Assembly: GCF_037126465.1 (NCBI RefSeq)
Contig: NC_088207.1
Span: forward strand, 42,282,143-42,346,142
Direction of reading: 5' to 3'
Length of the DNA: 64,000 nucleotides
DNA from: Ornithodoros turicata
Taxonomy: Eukaryota; Arthropoda; Arachnida; Ixodida; Argasidae
In this document: positions 12,275 through 22,856 of the stretch, piece after piece
How the letters are laid out: each line of letters starts with the position of its first letter
How positions within the stretch are numbered: the stretch's first letter is position 1
The notes under the pieces: model-generated
Database searches by the model: none
What the model saw: the letters and a program-made list of their open reading frames with translations, nothing else
What the model was told of the DNA's origin: nothing
Position numbers and translations under genes: made by a program

Positions 12275-13520
12275 AAGCAATGTAATGTCTATTTGCATTG
12301 CTTAACCGGGCATTTGATGCCTTTATGTAAGGAAACGACACACAACTTCCTTCCAAAACACATTCTCAGGGACAGATTGATTGATTGGCAAAAGAAAAAG
12401 AAAAAAAGAGATGTTAGTTGTTTCAGGGACAGAAATGACACGCATTGTAACCTTTACTGTTTGTGTTGCACATCGATTTCATGTGAGAGGTGTGGCGTAA
12501 TGGAGCGTAACAATTGGACCACATCTGCTTATTACAATGGTTGCCCATACCTTTGTAGTTCTTCCGTTCACAGAACATGCGGCATATAACGCTCGTAAAT
12601 ACACCAAAGCACGTCGCACAAAGCGTTCGGTATTTCCGTTCCTTACATTCGACGTTCGCAATGAGACAATCATGTCGAAAGAGCCGACTAGAACTCGAGT
12701 GCCCTAGAACGGCGGCGTGCACGAACACAATAGAGAGTGCATTTAAGGGGCTTCGAGATCCGGAAACTGCTGAAACCTCATTCTCGATGCAGCACCGAAT
12801 TGTGCTGTAAATGTGACACAATCGGTGCCTCTTTGGTTGACGGGCTTGCGATGGTTGAGAATAATGGAGCTTTCAGTATACCCATTTTCTCTCTCTTTTG
12901 GCAACGTTTTCCTTGGAAATAGAAGCATACACAGGTGCTGGATAGATGTGGGTGGTCCCTATTGCGTGAAAGTGGATGTCTTCTAGGCTGTTCGGCCACA
13001 CTTGGAGCTCATCTGATCCGGGGGCCGTCATTGTACGGACTTGCATAGGGCACCCCCAAGCAGTTCTTCCGTTTCATGACAACACCAACCGGTTATATAA
13101 GTTATCTACTGAAGGTAAGAAGTCCCCTGCACCTGTGGGAGGAGATAGTATGTCTGAGTATGGTGCGTGCGCGCGCGCGCGACATAGTATGCTTTCGGGA
13201 TGCCACAGAGACCGCACCTAGGACTGGTTACCATGGCGATAGTGTGCTGAATCCTGTGGTCGCAGAGGTAACCAGTACTAAATTTACAACTTGGGAGAAA
13301 AGAAAGCGCCACTGTCGTATTTCTTCATTGGAGCAGGCCTCTGCCAGTTATTAGGAAGAGATCGAATAGTGACTGAGTGAGTGAAGGAAAAAGAAGAAGA
13401 AAAAAGAAAACTGACACCACCAACGTGGAAGCCGGCTACTCCATACGACATAAACAACTCAGAACACACGAATGTGCTAGGCACTTGGAGTGCAAACACT
13501 CAGATACGAAGAGTCACACA
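12275..13520. other. No gene recognised
   Basis: Several medium frames on both strands (up to 132 codons on the minus strand, 12423-12821) have no recognisable motif or splice context. A CG dinucleotide run lies at about 13167-13180. Confidence 0.5.
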
Positions 13521-13529
13521 ATGTCACAA

Positions 13530-14340
13530 CAATAAAAAAAAATAAATAAATAAAAAGAAAAGAGCAGAACAGAAACGGAAACGGAAACAGAGGCACAAAA
13601 GTAAAAAAATCACCGTCGGCACCAATTTCACACAGGAACGAGACCAAGGCGCGCAGCGCAAACTGACTTTCATGCGGGGATCGGGGACCCAAAACCGTAG
13701 ATAACCCAAGAGGGCGACTGTCTAGGGCGACGAGCGAGCGCTGAAGTTTTGATCGGGCATCGGGAGTATCACGTGCGCAACACCAGTATATGCTCTGAAT
13801 CTTCGAGGACACCACAGTCAGGGCAGTTGGGCGAGCCCGCCTTCCCCATCTTGTGAAGCAGCCGAACAGTATAGGTAGCATTCAGGCGGAGCCGGTGGAT
13901 AAGGCACTCCATGGAACGCGGAAGAGACTGAGGGGCGCGGAAACTTAACTCAGGGTCGATGGTAAACAGCAGAGAGGAACGTGCACTCCCAAGGAGCACA
14001 ATGTACTGAAAGTCGAGTGCAATGGGGGTGGACGGTATGTGCCTTATCAATGTTCTTTAGTTTCACGGGTCTGTTCAAGACCTTCCACCTACCCGGCCAC
14101 CCCATTGCACTCGACTTTCAGTGCATTGTGCTGCTTTGACTGCCAGAAAACCACAAGTTCCTACTGAGCCGCTGTCGAAGGGAACGTAGCATGCATTCCG
14201 CGTCCGATTGCGAAAAGAACACTTTCCGCGTGGACGCAAGCTGGCGTGCCCGACACGCTGCAGCGTCAGCTGTGTCATTTCCTTGAATTCCACGTTGACC
14301 AGGTACCCAGTGCAATATCACGTCGTGGATTAGAAACCAC
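13530..14340 (-). pseudogene. LINE ORF2 C-terminal remnant (RNase H end and zinc knuckle)
   Basis: On the minus strand, 14321 down to about 14118 encodes the end of a LINE RNase H domain (HWVPGQRGIQGNDTADAAA). After an inverted duplication, 14050-13769 encodes the C-terminal region, including IHRLRLNATYTVRLLHKMG and the CPDCGVLEDSEHI zinc-knuckle-like motif. The frames are broken and the inverted block interrupts them. A T-rich (on the sense strand) 3' UTR follows to about 13530. The same C-terminal pattern occurs at 18740-18990 and 59627-60060. Confidence 0.8.
13996..14132. repeat. Inverted duplication inside the LINE remnant
   Basis: About 36 bp of LINE sequence (core ACTGAAAGTCGAGTGCAATG at 14005-14024) reappears inverted at about 14098-14132 with one mismatch near one end. 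About 65 bp of other sequence lies between the arms. This is consistent with a twin-priming or template-switch scar. Confidence 0.8.
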
Positions 14341-14374
14341 TGCGACCGGCTATTCTATCCATATGTGTATTCTA

Positions 14375-14471
14375 TCCTCAGTATGTGTGTCCGCTCCTGT
14401 TTGCTGCTGGGGTGTCGCTCCAATGGAGAAATGCGACACGCCGGTGTTCCGTAAACTTTTGTCCTAAACTG
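14375..14471. mobile_element. Right half of a TA-type MITE
   Basis: It ends GGTGTTCCGTAAACTTTTGT then CCTAAACTG followed by TA. This parallels the right end of the 7027-7240 element (GCATTCCGTAAGCTTTTGTC...CACTG). The GCTGCTGGGGTGTCGC stretch corresponds to that element's GCTGCTGGCGTGTCAC. The left half is absent. Confidence 0.6.
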
Positions 14472-14474
14472 TAG

Positions 14475-15525
14475 CCTGCGAACGCTTTGGGTTGTCACGA
14501 GGCCCCCAGCACATTACTGTACACTTACACAAGCTTAAGATGGCCACCTTCTACCACCTCCTACCACCCACCCATGAAGATCTTTGCTCCTCAACCGTCT
14601 GAAGTCGCGAGGGTACCTAGCATGTTAATGCTATTCATCATGTACAAATATGAACAGGAAGAGAAGTACGCACTATGCACCTAACGTTTACAATAGAGTA
14701 AAGAGAGTTTGTTGAATGAAACACAAAGTGAAAACATCTGACGGGAATAAAGAAGAAGGGGCGAGAAATAAATCATGCAGGATATTTGTTTTCTTTTTCT
14801 TTTCATTTCTTTTTTTTTTCACACAGCCCACCTAAAGAAACGTTCCAGCGTGGCATACAAAAGGAAACGAAATTGCCCTTATGCAATACCTGCTTTGGAC
14901 CTTTCACACGGCAACCCCACTTAGTCATCGATTTCTCGAATTCCATCACTTGATTGATTTCTCGTCAGACTTCATTTGTAGCGGGAGGGCCGGCGCGCGT
15001 GTGCATGTGTGCGTCAAGCAGAGCGTTCAGCAAAGTGTGGACTGTGGAATAAAATTGGGTCAATTGGATTACCCGGCAAATTTAATATGCTGCCCAACAC
15101 TCGGAGTTAGTCGTTTATCCGTTGTGGAGATGCGAAGCCGCTTTCAAGTCACGCTTTCCCCGCTTGCTACATTATGCACCTATATCTGTTACAGCGTTCG
15201 CGCTGTGTGCGCGACTGTTACGTGCCGGCCCTACTAATGCGCGTACTTATATTTTGACGTTAAGTACTGCTAGGCTATCAGTCCAAGCGGATTGGAGTGT
15301 CTTTGCTGTGGCCGGCGCTGGCTGGTTTGCGACGGATGGGTAGGAAGGCTTTTAGCAGAGGGGGGAAAGCGGTCAGACGTAATGCTGTCCGACTGTCAAA
15401 TACACCATAAAGAGATGAGAGAGAGAGAGAGAGAGTAATTTGAGCCCTTATGGGGACTAGATGCATTGCTACACCCATTAGTCCTTTCTTGACCAAATGC
15501 GTGGAAGTGAATGAGAAGTTTAGGG
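14475..15525. other. No gene recognised
   Basis: Short frames only. A GA dinucleotide tract lies at 15414-15435. Confidence 0.5.
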
Positions 15526-15529
15526 AATC

Positions 15530-15795
15530 TTTGCTGTGCTGGGGAGTAAAATTGAGGGTCAGGGGAGTAATTGCAATCTAGGGAACTAGAGAGAGAGAGA
15601 AATACATGATGACGATGATATGGGGATGACTTCCGCTCATTGAGCAATGCTAATCTAGGGAACTAGAAGCTCTCATTGCTCCCCAGTTTTCACGTTCGTT
15701 CCCCACGAAATTCGGGGTCATGGGGGTAACTGCAATCTAGGGAACTAGAAGCTGTAATTGCTCCCCAATTTTCACGTTCGTTCCCCACGAGCGCA
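15530..15795. repeat. Repeated CTAGGGAACTAGA block
   Basis: CTAGGGAACTAGA occurs at about 15578, 15655 and 15737. The last two copies belong to 82-bp units that share AAGCT(C/G)T, ATTGCTCCCCA, TTTTCACGTTCGTTCCCCAC. Related GGGGAG(C/T)AATTAC-type sequence appears near 24440-24520 and 23080-23200, so this is a dispersed repeat with a local tandem duplication. Confidence 0.7.
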
Positions 15796-15822
15796 GGTGT
15801 AATCATACCACAGTCGTTAAAA

Positions 15823-15854
<32 letters not shown>

Positions 15855-15861
15855 AGGGTAA

Positions 15862-16045
15862 TGTCGAAACGGCTTACCGCGTTGCTGGCCACAGGGGAGT
15901 GGGCATCGTCAAAGTTATAGCAAAAAAGGAAGAAAGAGGGGGGGGGGGGGGTGTCGAGGTAGCTTGCCGTTGTTGGCCGCACTCAAGTGGGCATCGTCAC
16001 GACTATAGCCAAAAAAAAGGAAAAGGTGGGAGAAAGGGGAGCTGA
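15862..16045 (-). repeat. Tandemly duplicated LINE 3' UTR segment
   Basis: Two units of about 90-100 bp sit just 3' of the LINE frame at 16119-17395. Each contains, on the minus strand, GCTATA(A/G)..., GA(C/T)GATGCCCACT and GGCCA(A/G)CAACG, separated by a 14-G run at 15938-15951. The same segment appears in plus orientation at 53935-54021, just upstream of a SINE. It closely resembles the tail of the CAC-tailed SINEs. Confidence 0.65.
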
Positions 16046-16118
16046 GGGCTTCAAAGTGATGTAGAAGCAGGATGACCGGTACTGATGGGACAGAAGCACA
16101 CTGTAGGTGAGAGGTGCA

Positions 16119-17395
16119 TTAGAGTGGTCTCTCCGCTAGGCCCGTTGCTTGGAGAAAGCGCACGAGGCCGCGAGTTTTTGAAAGTCGTTCCGCACAAGAG
16201 CCTTCGGGGAAGAGGACGTCCGTCAGTATACCAGGCCTGGCGTGGGGAAGATGGGTTTCCCGCATGGCATGGTATGCACGGCATTCTGTCAGGATATGCG
16301 CAATTGTCTCCGGATGATTACAGTGTCCGCAACTGGAGTCCTCCCTGGAGCCGATCTTGCACAGTTGCGAGTTCGTGAACGCAGATCCTGTGCGTAATCG
16401 ATGGAGCATTGTCTGCATACCACGGGGAAGATCTTTCGTGGGAAGAGAGGGCCGGTGATTCTGCATGATGTCCTGTATGCCAGGGTGACGCACCTCAACT
16501 AGCTGTTTGACGACCATGAGCCTGTCAGTGTCGGCCAGGACTGCTAAGGATGGGCTGCAGCTGTTGTGTGCTGAGGAAGCTAGCTGGTCCGCCCGTTCGT
16601 TGCCTCTGATGCCGACATGAGATGGGATCCATTGGAGCGTAAGCTCACCTCCGGTTAGCCTATGCTGGGCACACGATCTCCTTATACATCGGGCCAGAAT
16701 GCTACCACACATGGGGTTTATCACGTTGTTGAGGGCACTTCTGGAGTCCGTAAGCAAGACGGCCTTAGGTATTCCGGTGACTTGAAGCGCAGCAGCTGCG
16801 TGTAGCAAGGCCAGGAGTTCGGCCGTCGTAGATGAGATTGGGTAGCGAACTGATTTCCCTTGCCAGGCCTTGTTTATTGACGGGATGTAGTACGCACTGG
16901 TAGCACTTTGGGAACGGTGGTCAATGGAGCCATCCGTGAACACCAGAGTATGTGTGTGATAAACGTCGCTGATCAGGTTCTCAGCCGCCATCCTGGCCAC
17001 TAGGGGGCTGGACTCGCTCTTCTTCCGTAGACCCGGGATGTGAAGCGTTGTTGCGGGCACGAACTCCCGCCACGGCGGCGTAGGTGGACTAGCTGGGAGC
17101 CGAGGAAGAGCGCCCCTGTTGGCTAGAGAGCTGGTGGCACTAGCCAGGCGTCCTAGGGATGTGTGTGTCCTCTGTTCGAGGTCGGTGAAGAGGGAATGCT
17201 TGCTGATGGATGTTGATGCATCATCCAGAAACTGGAGTCCTTTGAGCTCAGAGTGGACACTAACAGGCTTTTCCTTAGCTTCCAGGTACGTTTGGGTGAC
17301 GCTAGAGAACGTTGGGAGACCAAGCGCAGTTCTTATGCCAGCGCGATGAAGGCGCTCAAGGGCCTGCCATTGTGTAGGCGCAAGGAAGAAAGAAC
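16119..17395 (-). pseudogene. LINE ORF2 3' part: thumb, RNase H, zinc knuckle
   Basis: This is a 428-codon open frame on the minus strand; its first few codons (17396-17405) belong to the adjacent MITE. Residues about 10-45 look like the end of the reverse transcriptase domain (ALERLHRAGIRTALGLP). Residues 150-280 are an RNase H domain with apparent catalytic Asp158 (VFTDGS), Glu196 (TTAELLAL), Asp220 (LTDSRSAL) and Asp273 (NERADQLA), plus His263 in WIPSHVG. Residues 359-375 carry the CGHCNHPETIAHILTEC knuckle typical of LINE C-termini. Endonuclease and most of reverse transcriptase are missing, so the copy is 5'-truncated although this part is uninterrupted. RNase H places it in the I/R1/LOA-like broad group; the clade is not resolved. 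Confidence 0.9.
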
Positions 17396-17622
17396 TCCAC
17401 CGCATAGCACGCTGCTAACCAACCATCACCCCGAATAAGATCATTCTGGCGACTGACTTGTTGAGAACGGGAAGCGTGCGCCTTTTTGTGACACTTATGC
17501 AGTTACGTTAATTGTCACAAAAAAGGCGCTCGCGCCGCTTTCCACAAATCAGGAGTGATAACGACATCATTCTGCGCAGTGGTTGGCCTCCACCGTGTTA
17601 TGTGTTGAAGTTCTGTTCCGGA
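17390..17622. mobile_element. Diverged copy of the CACTCTTAAAA MITE
   Basis: AACTCCACCGCATAGCACGC at the left and GTGTTATGTGTTGAAGTTCT at the right match the arms of the 44586-44823 element. The middle shows TTGTTGAGAACGGGAAGCGT and GTCACAAAAAAGGCGC. The outer few bases at the left merge with LINE sequence and the right end abuts a SINE, so both borders are blurred. Confidence 0.7.
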
Positions 17623-17624
17623 AG

Positions 17625-17842
17625 GTACCAGGGTTCGTATTCCAGTGCCGGCTGTGCTGTCTGGGGGTTTTCCTGGGTTTCCCTCAGACGCTTTCAGACA
17701 TATGTCGGCACAGTTCCCTTAGAAATCGGTCCAGGACGCACATTCCCCCAGGACGTCAGTCGTAACGTTGCCCACCTGTGCGACGCCGACAACGGCGAGC
17801 CCTTTCACACCATCACCACCACCACCACCACCACCACCACCT
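17625..17842 (+). mobile_element. tRNA-derived SINE with (CAC)n tail
   Basis: It contains a box B-like GGGTTCGTATTCC, then core GCCGGCTGTGCTGTCTGGGG, then ATGTCGGCACAGTTCCC, then tail GTCGTAACGTTGCCCACC and CGGCGAGCCCTTTC, ending in about ten CAC units. The 5' part of the tRNA-like head (box A) is missing. It sits directly against the MITE. Confidence 0.85.
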
Positions 17843-17844
17843 CT

Positions 17845-18485
17845 GTTCTAAGGGTGCACGACATGCGGTATGTTTATAGCACCAGAGTTTCGCAAGTAAC
17901 ACGGTCCGCATTCGAAAAGAAGAACTACAACGACTGAACGCTGCTTCGAAGTGCCACTTCAGATTAAAAAACAAATTAAAACATATGTATTCTATATAGT
18001 ACTGAAAATCAACCACGCTCAAAGACTCACGATGTGTAAGGACGGTTTTACAGGGTACGCCCTAACAGTCCCACTCTGTACTCTGCCTTGCAGATATATG
18101 GAATATACAAATCCTTGAATCCTAATTACCCAAAATATAAACATCCTCAACGAACGTTACGGGCTTTCACGAATTTTCGAAAGAACCCGCAAAACTTCAT
18201 AGTTTCGGATTTTTTGATATGTGACGTCACCGGCAGCTCTGGCTTCTGTCTCCTAGCAACAGCCGCAAGCACCTTCTTGGTCTCCGCTCTCCGTCCCACG
18301 TTGGAAGACCGCCAGCAGCTGTGGCGGGGAAGCGGAAAGAGAGACCTTGGAGATGCAATGTTCCTAGGCGAATTGCAGATGGCGCACATTGTGACGTCAT
18401 CACTTCTCAAAAGTAAAAATTAATTTCATGATACTTTCGCGTCACATAGGGAAACAATGTTTTGAAAGAATACAATGTGAGGCAG
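17845..18485. other. No gene recognised
   Basis: Frames at 18088-18423 (+) and 18147-18410 (-) overlap each other and carry no recognisable motif. Confidence 0.5.
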
Positions 18486-18489
18486 GTGC

Positions 18490-18990
18490 ATTTCAACTGC
18501 AGAAATTAGGGGGCGGGAATTTATTGGCAGAAAGAAAGAACAAAAAGGAAAGAGAAAGGGGGAAAGCCAGCCAGACAGCACGCCGGCTTGCTATTAAAAA
18601 AAAAAATGCATTCAGACAGGAGGCCCGAATCACGCAGAAATCGGAGCACCGCCTTTGTGACAGTCCACTGACTAGTTCGCTGCACGGGGCCAAGGAGCGT
18701 TCCGAGGGAGACGCTCGTGCACCCAAGCGGTGAGAGGAGCTGCTAGAGCACGGCCCGATGATGAAGGTGACACCGACAGTGGAGGAGGAGCTGATGGGGG
18801 ATGTCGTCTTCTTCGGCGCAGCAGGGGCAAGTGGGCGATGGGACGCGGCCCATTTTGAACAGGTGTGAACGGCTGGGGGCAACGTTCAGCCTAAGATGAT
18901 GAAGAAGTGACTCTTCTTCGCGGGTACAGCGGCAGGCGATGACAAACTACAGTGAGGGGTCGATGGACTGCAGGAGTGAATTAGGGCTGA
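18490..18990 (-). pseudogene. LINE C-terminus and 3' UTR remnant
   Basis: On the minus strand, about 18960-18740 encodes LLHHLRLNVAPSRSHLFKMG followed by the knuckle CPCCAEEDDIPHQLLLHC. It aligns with the C-terminus at 13769-14050 (same HRLRLN, KMG and CPxC landmarks). Further on, the sense-strand 3' UTR contains the T run and AATAGCAAGCCGGC motif also seen near 52290 and 45795. The frame is not open throughout and no 5' part is present. Confidence 0.7.
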
Positions 18991-19090
18991 CTATATAGTC
19001 CTAGAGTAGCCACTCCCGAGTGTTTTAGGACTAACATCTCCACCTTTTTCTTTTTTTTTTCACTCACTCACTCAATCAATTAATCAATAG
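18990..19090 (+). mobile_element. LINE-type 3' end with (AATC)n tail
   Basis: AACATCTCCACC, then a T-rich tract, then CACTCACTCACTCAATCAAT and further units. It shares its leader with 2630-2708. It is in plus orientation and therefore distinct from the minus-strand LINE beside it. Confidence 0.5.
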
Positions 19091-19449
19091 CATAAATTCG
19101 GTATGATCCTGCAGGCACGAGATTCAGTCCATAGCGGGGCTTAAACCACGGCCTGCGAATTTGACAGCGTGCAGCAGGACTGTGGCAGACAGCATGTACC
19201 GGGGCGCGGCGAGCGGAGGTCATGGCGCTTAACCACTGTAGCGAATATATGCGCTTCAATTATTACCCGGTACAAATTTGGGAGGAAAAAAAAAGAAGAA
19301 AGAAAGCGGTCCTTATTTGTCTGCTACATGGATTAGAGAGTGCTGAAATTTTCCGTAAGAATGCATATATGACGTGCGAATTGCATCATTATACATACCA
19401 CGTAACGATTAGCCTCGTTCCCAACCTGATCAACACAGCCACTTCAGAG

Positions 19450-20258
19450 TAGAGCCGGGTAGACTAGACTTTTCCGGGCCCGACCCGACCCGGGCGCATA
19501 AAAAAAATGGCACGACCCGGGCACGGACCTTCATATTTTAATGCGGCCCAGCCCGGCCCGGCCCGGCCCGGTGGCCCAGTGAGTAGAGCCCGGCCCGGCC
19601 CGGCGACTCGGCGAGTAGATCCCGGCCTAGTATTTCCAGCCGTGATGTACGCGTTTCTGGCGCTTATCAAACAAATGTATAAGTAAATTTATAAGAGAAG
19701 ACAAGGCCAAAAACATACAAGTACTGGCGGTTTAACACCGTAACAGCACGAGACCAAATTAAGTCCAGAACGCACGCGGGCATGGGCGTTATCGTTACAC
19801 TGTCAAGTTTTTGCGCCAGGTAGAGGATGCTGTCGATAAACTCCTTCTCCCAGTCCCTACCTCTCTCACCAAGCTTTGCCAACGTGATTGTGAAATACGT
19901 GAGGAGTGAGGAGCAATGTGAAGTGGCTTTGAGCATGTTCTAGAGGGTCGAATCATACGCATAATGCAATGTCCTTTGCTTGTCTTCGCAAATACACAGG
20001 AAATGCACAGGAATGACGCAAGCGCGTGATGATATGAACTAATAGTCCTCCATTGTGTGGAATTAGCTGCCTGACGCGGGCGAGCCTAACTCTTGGAGAC
20101 ATGTTTGTCGGCCCGGGCCCAACCCGGCCCGCGGTGGTGGCGTATTTTGACGGCCAGGGCCCGGCCCGGCCCGCGGTGCCGGCGTATTTTCTCGGCTCGG
20201 CTCGGCCCGGAGCACACAGCCAATAAAAAGCCCGGCCCGGGGCCCGTGCAGGGCTCTA
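19450..20258. mobile_element. hAT-like element with CCCGG-rich ends
   Basis: The ends are TAGAGCCGGG and GGGCTCTA. Flanks CTTCAGAG (19442-19449) and CTTCAGGG (20259-20266) form an 8-bp duplication with one mismatch. About 170 bp at each end is built of CCCGG/GGCCC units (19480-19620 and 20110-20245), while the centre is AT-rich. An 89-codon minus-strand frame at 19667-19936 shows no domain I recognise. Element length is 809 bp. Confidence 0.75.
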
Positions 20259-20382
20259 CTTCAGGGCTAACCATCTTCAACACAGCAGAAACTCACCCTA
20301 CGAGGCCATGTTCAAGCACGAACAATCAAATTCAACGAAAGAAAAAAGCAACAACATCGGCTGTCATACCACAAGATAAATA

Positions 20383-20671
20383 TTTTTTTTTTGATTGGGT
20401 CTTTGCGCCGCGAAGTAACTTTGGCTATGAGCGGTGTACAGATGTGGACAGACAGTGAGAATACAGCAGGAAGGAGTGGGGGACAGGGGGATTAGTACGC
20501 GTCCTGGGCCGACTTTAGGAGGAACTGCGCCGACATTCATCTGGAAAGTCTTCGGAAAACCCAGAGAAAACCTCAGACAGCACAGCTGGCGGTGGGATTC
20601 GAAACCCACCAGCACGACCTTGGTTACCATCAACGAGCGGACGCCCTATAGCCCACTCGGCCATGCCGCTG
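20383..20671 (-). mobile_element. tRNA-derived SINE with Leu/Ser-like head
   Basis: This is a full-length minus-strand copy. The head has box A TGGCCGAGTGG (20653-20663) and box B GGTTTCGAATCC (20595-20606); TGGCCGAGTGG is typical of type II tRNAs such as Leu or Ser. Then come the shared SINE core and the tail complementary to GCGAAGTAACTTTGGCTATG, with an A tail at about 20383-20391. The head differs from that of the 42706 and 60444 copies although core and tail are the same. Confidence 0.85.
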
Positions 20672-20674
20672 GTA

Positions 20675-21765
20675 GGTAAATAAATAGAACATACGATATC
20701 GGGAAAACAGTTTCGACGCTGCGATAACGTTTCCTTTGCAAGAAATGCACTACAGTCATCAAGTCAGCGTTCAAGGAAAGCTGCGACTCAAACTATATAC
20801 GCGGAACTTTCTAGCGAGCGATAAATGAAAATGAATAAGACTAGATGAGTATTAGTCGAGCGGTCTGATGCATTATACATGCGAGCAAGAGTGCGAGGCA
20901 CATGGCGGCACACTGTATAAGTTGGGCCAAGGAACAAGAAAGCAAACGAGCAGTAAGGAAGAAAATGAAATGCACGCATTTCGGACGGGCTAAATCGACG
21001 TCCCACAGGACGGCGAATGCATCTTTTGGCTGCAGGAATCTGCATTCACTCGTATGAAGATGAGGCGCATGCGCTGTACAGTTTATCTTCAAACCCGTAG
21101 CCTTTCCTGTATAGTTCTCGTGCGTGCATTGTAAAGCCCCACTCACTTTCTGTTGGACATAATGAAAGTGAGGATTAGAGGCAGTTTAATGCACTTTCCA
21201 CGTTAGCACCACGCTTTTTACACTAGAGTGCGCTGATGGGCGTTACGCATATATGATTCAGGTTTTGCGATTTTCTTACACCTGTATCCACTTGCAACAT
21301 CAATGTGCGCTGGACCATACATGAATTAGCGGGGTACTTATATGGGCTCACTAGGTAGCCCTAATTGCGTGAATTATTTATTTTTGCATTTTTTCCCCGC
21401 TCTTTGTTGGCATCCCTGGCCCCTTATCATGCGCCACCGTCACGCACTACTTTCCTTCGCGCAAATTTCCAGGGACGCTGGTCGCGCTTACACCCTTTCG
21501 TATTGAACCGAACTATTATTGTGACGTCTATGCCTTTGTGCAGTGACATTACTGAGCCATGAGGGCCTCATGTCATTCCAAGGACTTGTATGTACAGTCA
21601 TCCCCTGTTTATCTCTGCTTCACTCATCCTGATCCCAACATCCGGAAAGAATTATGTGGACAGGTTTCAGGCTATGCATTTTGCATTCATTTATGCAGGC
21701 TTCAGTTTCCGAATCAAGACAAACATTTCTAAGAACTGCCGAGGAGGATACCCCAACACCGCCTT
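20675..21765. other. No gene recognised
   Basis: No exon, RNA gene or repeat end was recognised. Overlapping frames at 20788-21146 on the minus strand are unsupported. Confidence 0.5.
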
Positions 21766-21768
21766 CAT

Positions 21769-21955
21769 TGATCCGGTGTTGAGCGGAGACGTGAAGAAGA
21801 CCGAGAGACACGGACGACGAAACACGCAAGTCTTCATTCTCAAATTTTATTGCTGTGTCTCAGAACTTGCGTGTGCGCTCTTCTATATGTCCGTGTCTCT
21901 CGGTCTTCTTCATGGATCTATACCAGCAAGCCTGCACCCTTTCCCTTGTTTCATT
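21769..21955. mobile_element. Foldback insertion, Penelope-like family candidate
   Basis: The arms GTGAAGAAGACCGAGAGACA (from 21791) and its complement (to 21914) match over about 24 bp, and ACACGCAAGT/ACTTGCGTGT pairs inside them. The forward arm runs on into ACCAGCAAGCCTGCACCCTT, which resembles the 3' end of the 62351-62446 insertion. TTCATT precedes the left arm (21763-21768 region) and follows the 3' end, a possible but short target duplication. Confidence 0.45.
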
Positions 21956-21959
21956 CAGT

Positions 21960-22595
21960 CAGAGACAATGTACAACCTCCGTTTTATCAAGCAGGGGCGA
22001 CGGCCTCGTGGTACTCTTTTCCCACGTACCACAGTCCTCTGCACGGGAGATGAAAGCTGTTCACTTGTAGAGCTGCGTCCTCTAAAGCGGAGTGTAAGTT
22101 CGACAGCTGCGGGCGACACTAGAGTCCTGGAGCATGTCAGCATTGACTGGCATGATGACACCTCCGCCGCGATTAGGGATGATGGAGATTTCAATAACAT
22201 CGTCGCTCGCACTGACGATCAACATGAATCCGACGACAGTGAAGAACCCAGTGTTGCGACTCTTGGGAACGCGCGAAGTACACAGAGAATACAATACAAG
22301 AATGTTTCGCGGTGATAACGCTATCGGTAAGAGTTTACAGGAGCTGAATTTTACGCGAATGACAACGGAGAGTTTCAGATGCCCTTCCAAATAAACGCGG
22401 GCTTTGTTGCTAACTGAGGGCTCGTCTGCTCTCGGGTTTCACTTGTTCCCCCGCTTAGAGTCTCTACCCCTATTTAGTGACTCTACCCCCGTTGTCCAGA
22501 CATTTTCGATTCAAACAGCCAGTGCAGGAAAGACGAGTGTCCACAAAACTTACCCACCCATCACCCCATGTCTTTACAACATGTCCTAAAACCCA
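21960..22595. other. Unexplained stretch with a long acidic frame
   Basis: The plus-strand frame 21590-22315 (241 codons) runs through the foldback insertion, so it cannot be a single gene as it stands. Its last ~100 codons, rich in Asp, Glu and Ser, lie outside the insertion. I recognise no domain. An overlapping frame (22134-22394) covers the same DNA. Confidence 0.3.
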
Positions 22596-22597
22596 CC

Positions 22598-22800
22598 GGA
22601 GATGAATTATTATTATCATTATTATTATTTCTACATTACAGAAACGCGGGTGCCGGGTATAAAGCACAAGCCTGACAAAGCACCCGGACCCTTGTGGCAG
22701 TACAGTGAGAACTATTCGTGTAATCCACAGATATACTGTACAAGCCTCTAACAAAATAAATAAATAAATAAATAAAATAAAATAAAAAATAAAAATAAAA
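22598..22800 (+). mobile_element. Retroelement 3' end with (AAAT)n tail
   Basis: An ATT microsatellite (22605-22630) is followed by about 110 bp and then AATAAATAAATAAATAAAAT-type sequence at 22754-22800. This looks like a retroelement 3' end with a low-complexity tail, but no coding portion adjoins it in this orientation. Confidence 0.35.
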
Positions 22801-22856
22801 CAACGAATGGGAACATACGCGGAGAAACATAGACAGTACTTATTAACCTGATAGCA

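Noticed and set aside
11981..12589. 202-residue plus-strand protein
   Set aside because: It starts inside the hAT element and runs across its right end and target duplication.
21590..22315. 241-residue plus-strand protein
   Set aside because: The frame runs through a foldback insertion and overlaps another frame; no domain, no splice evidence.
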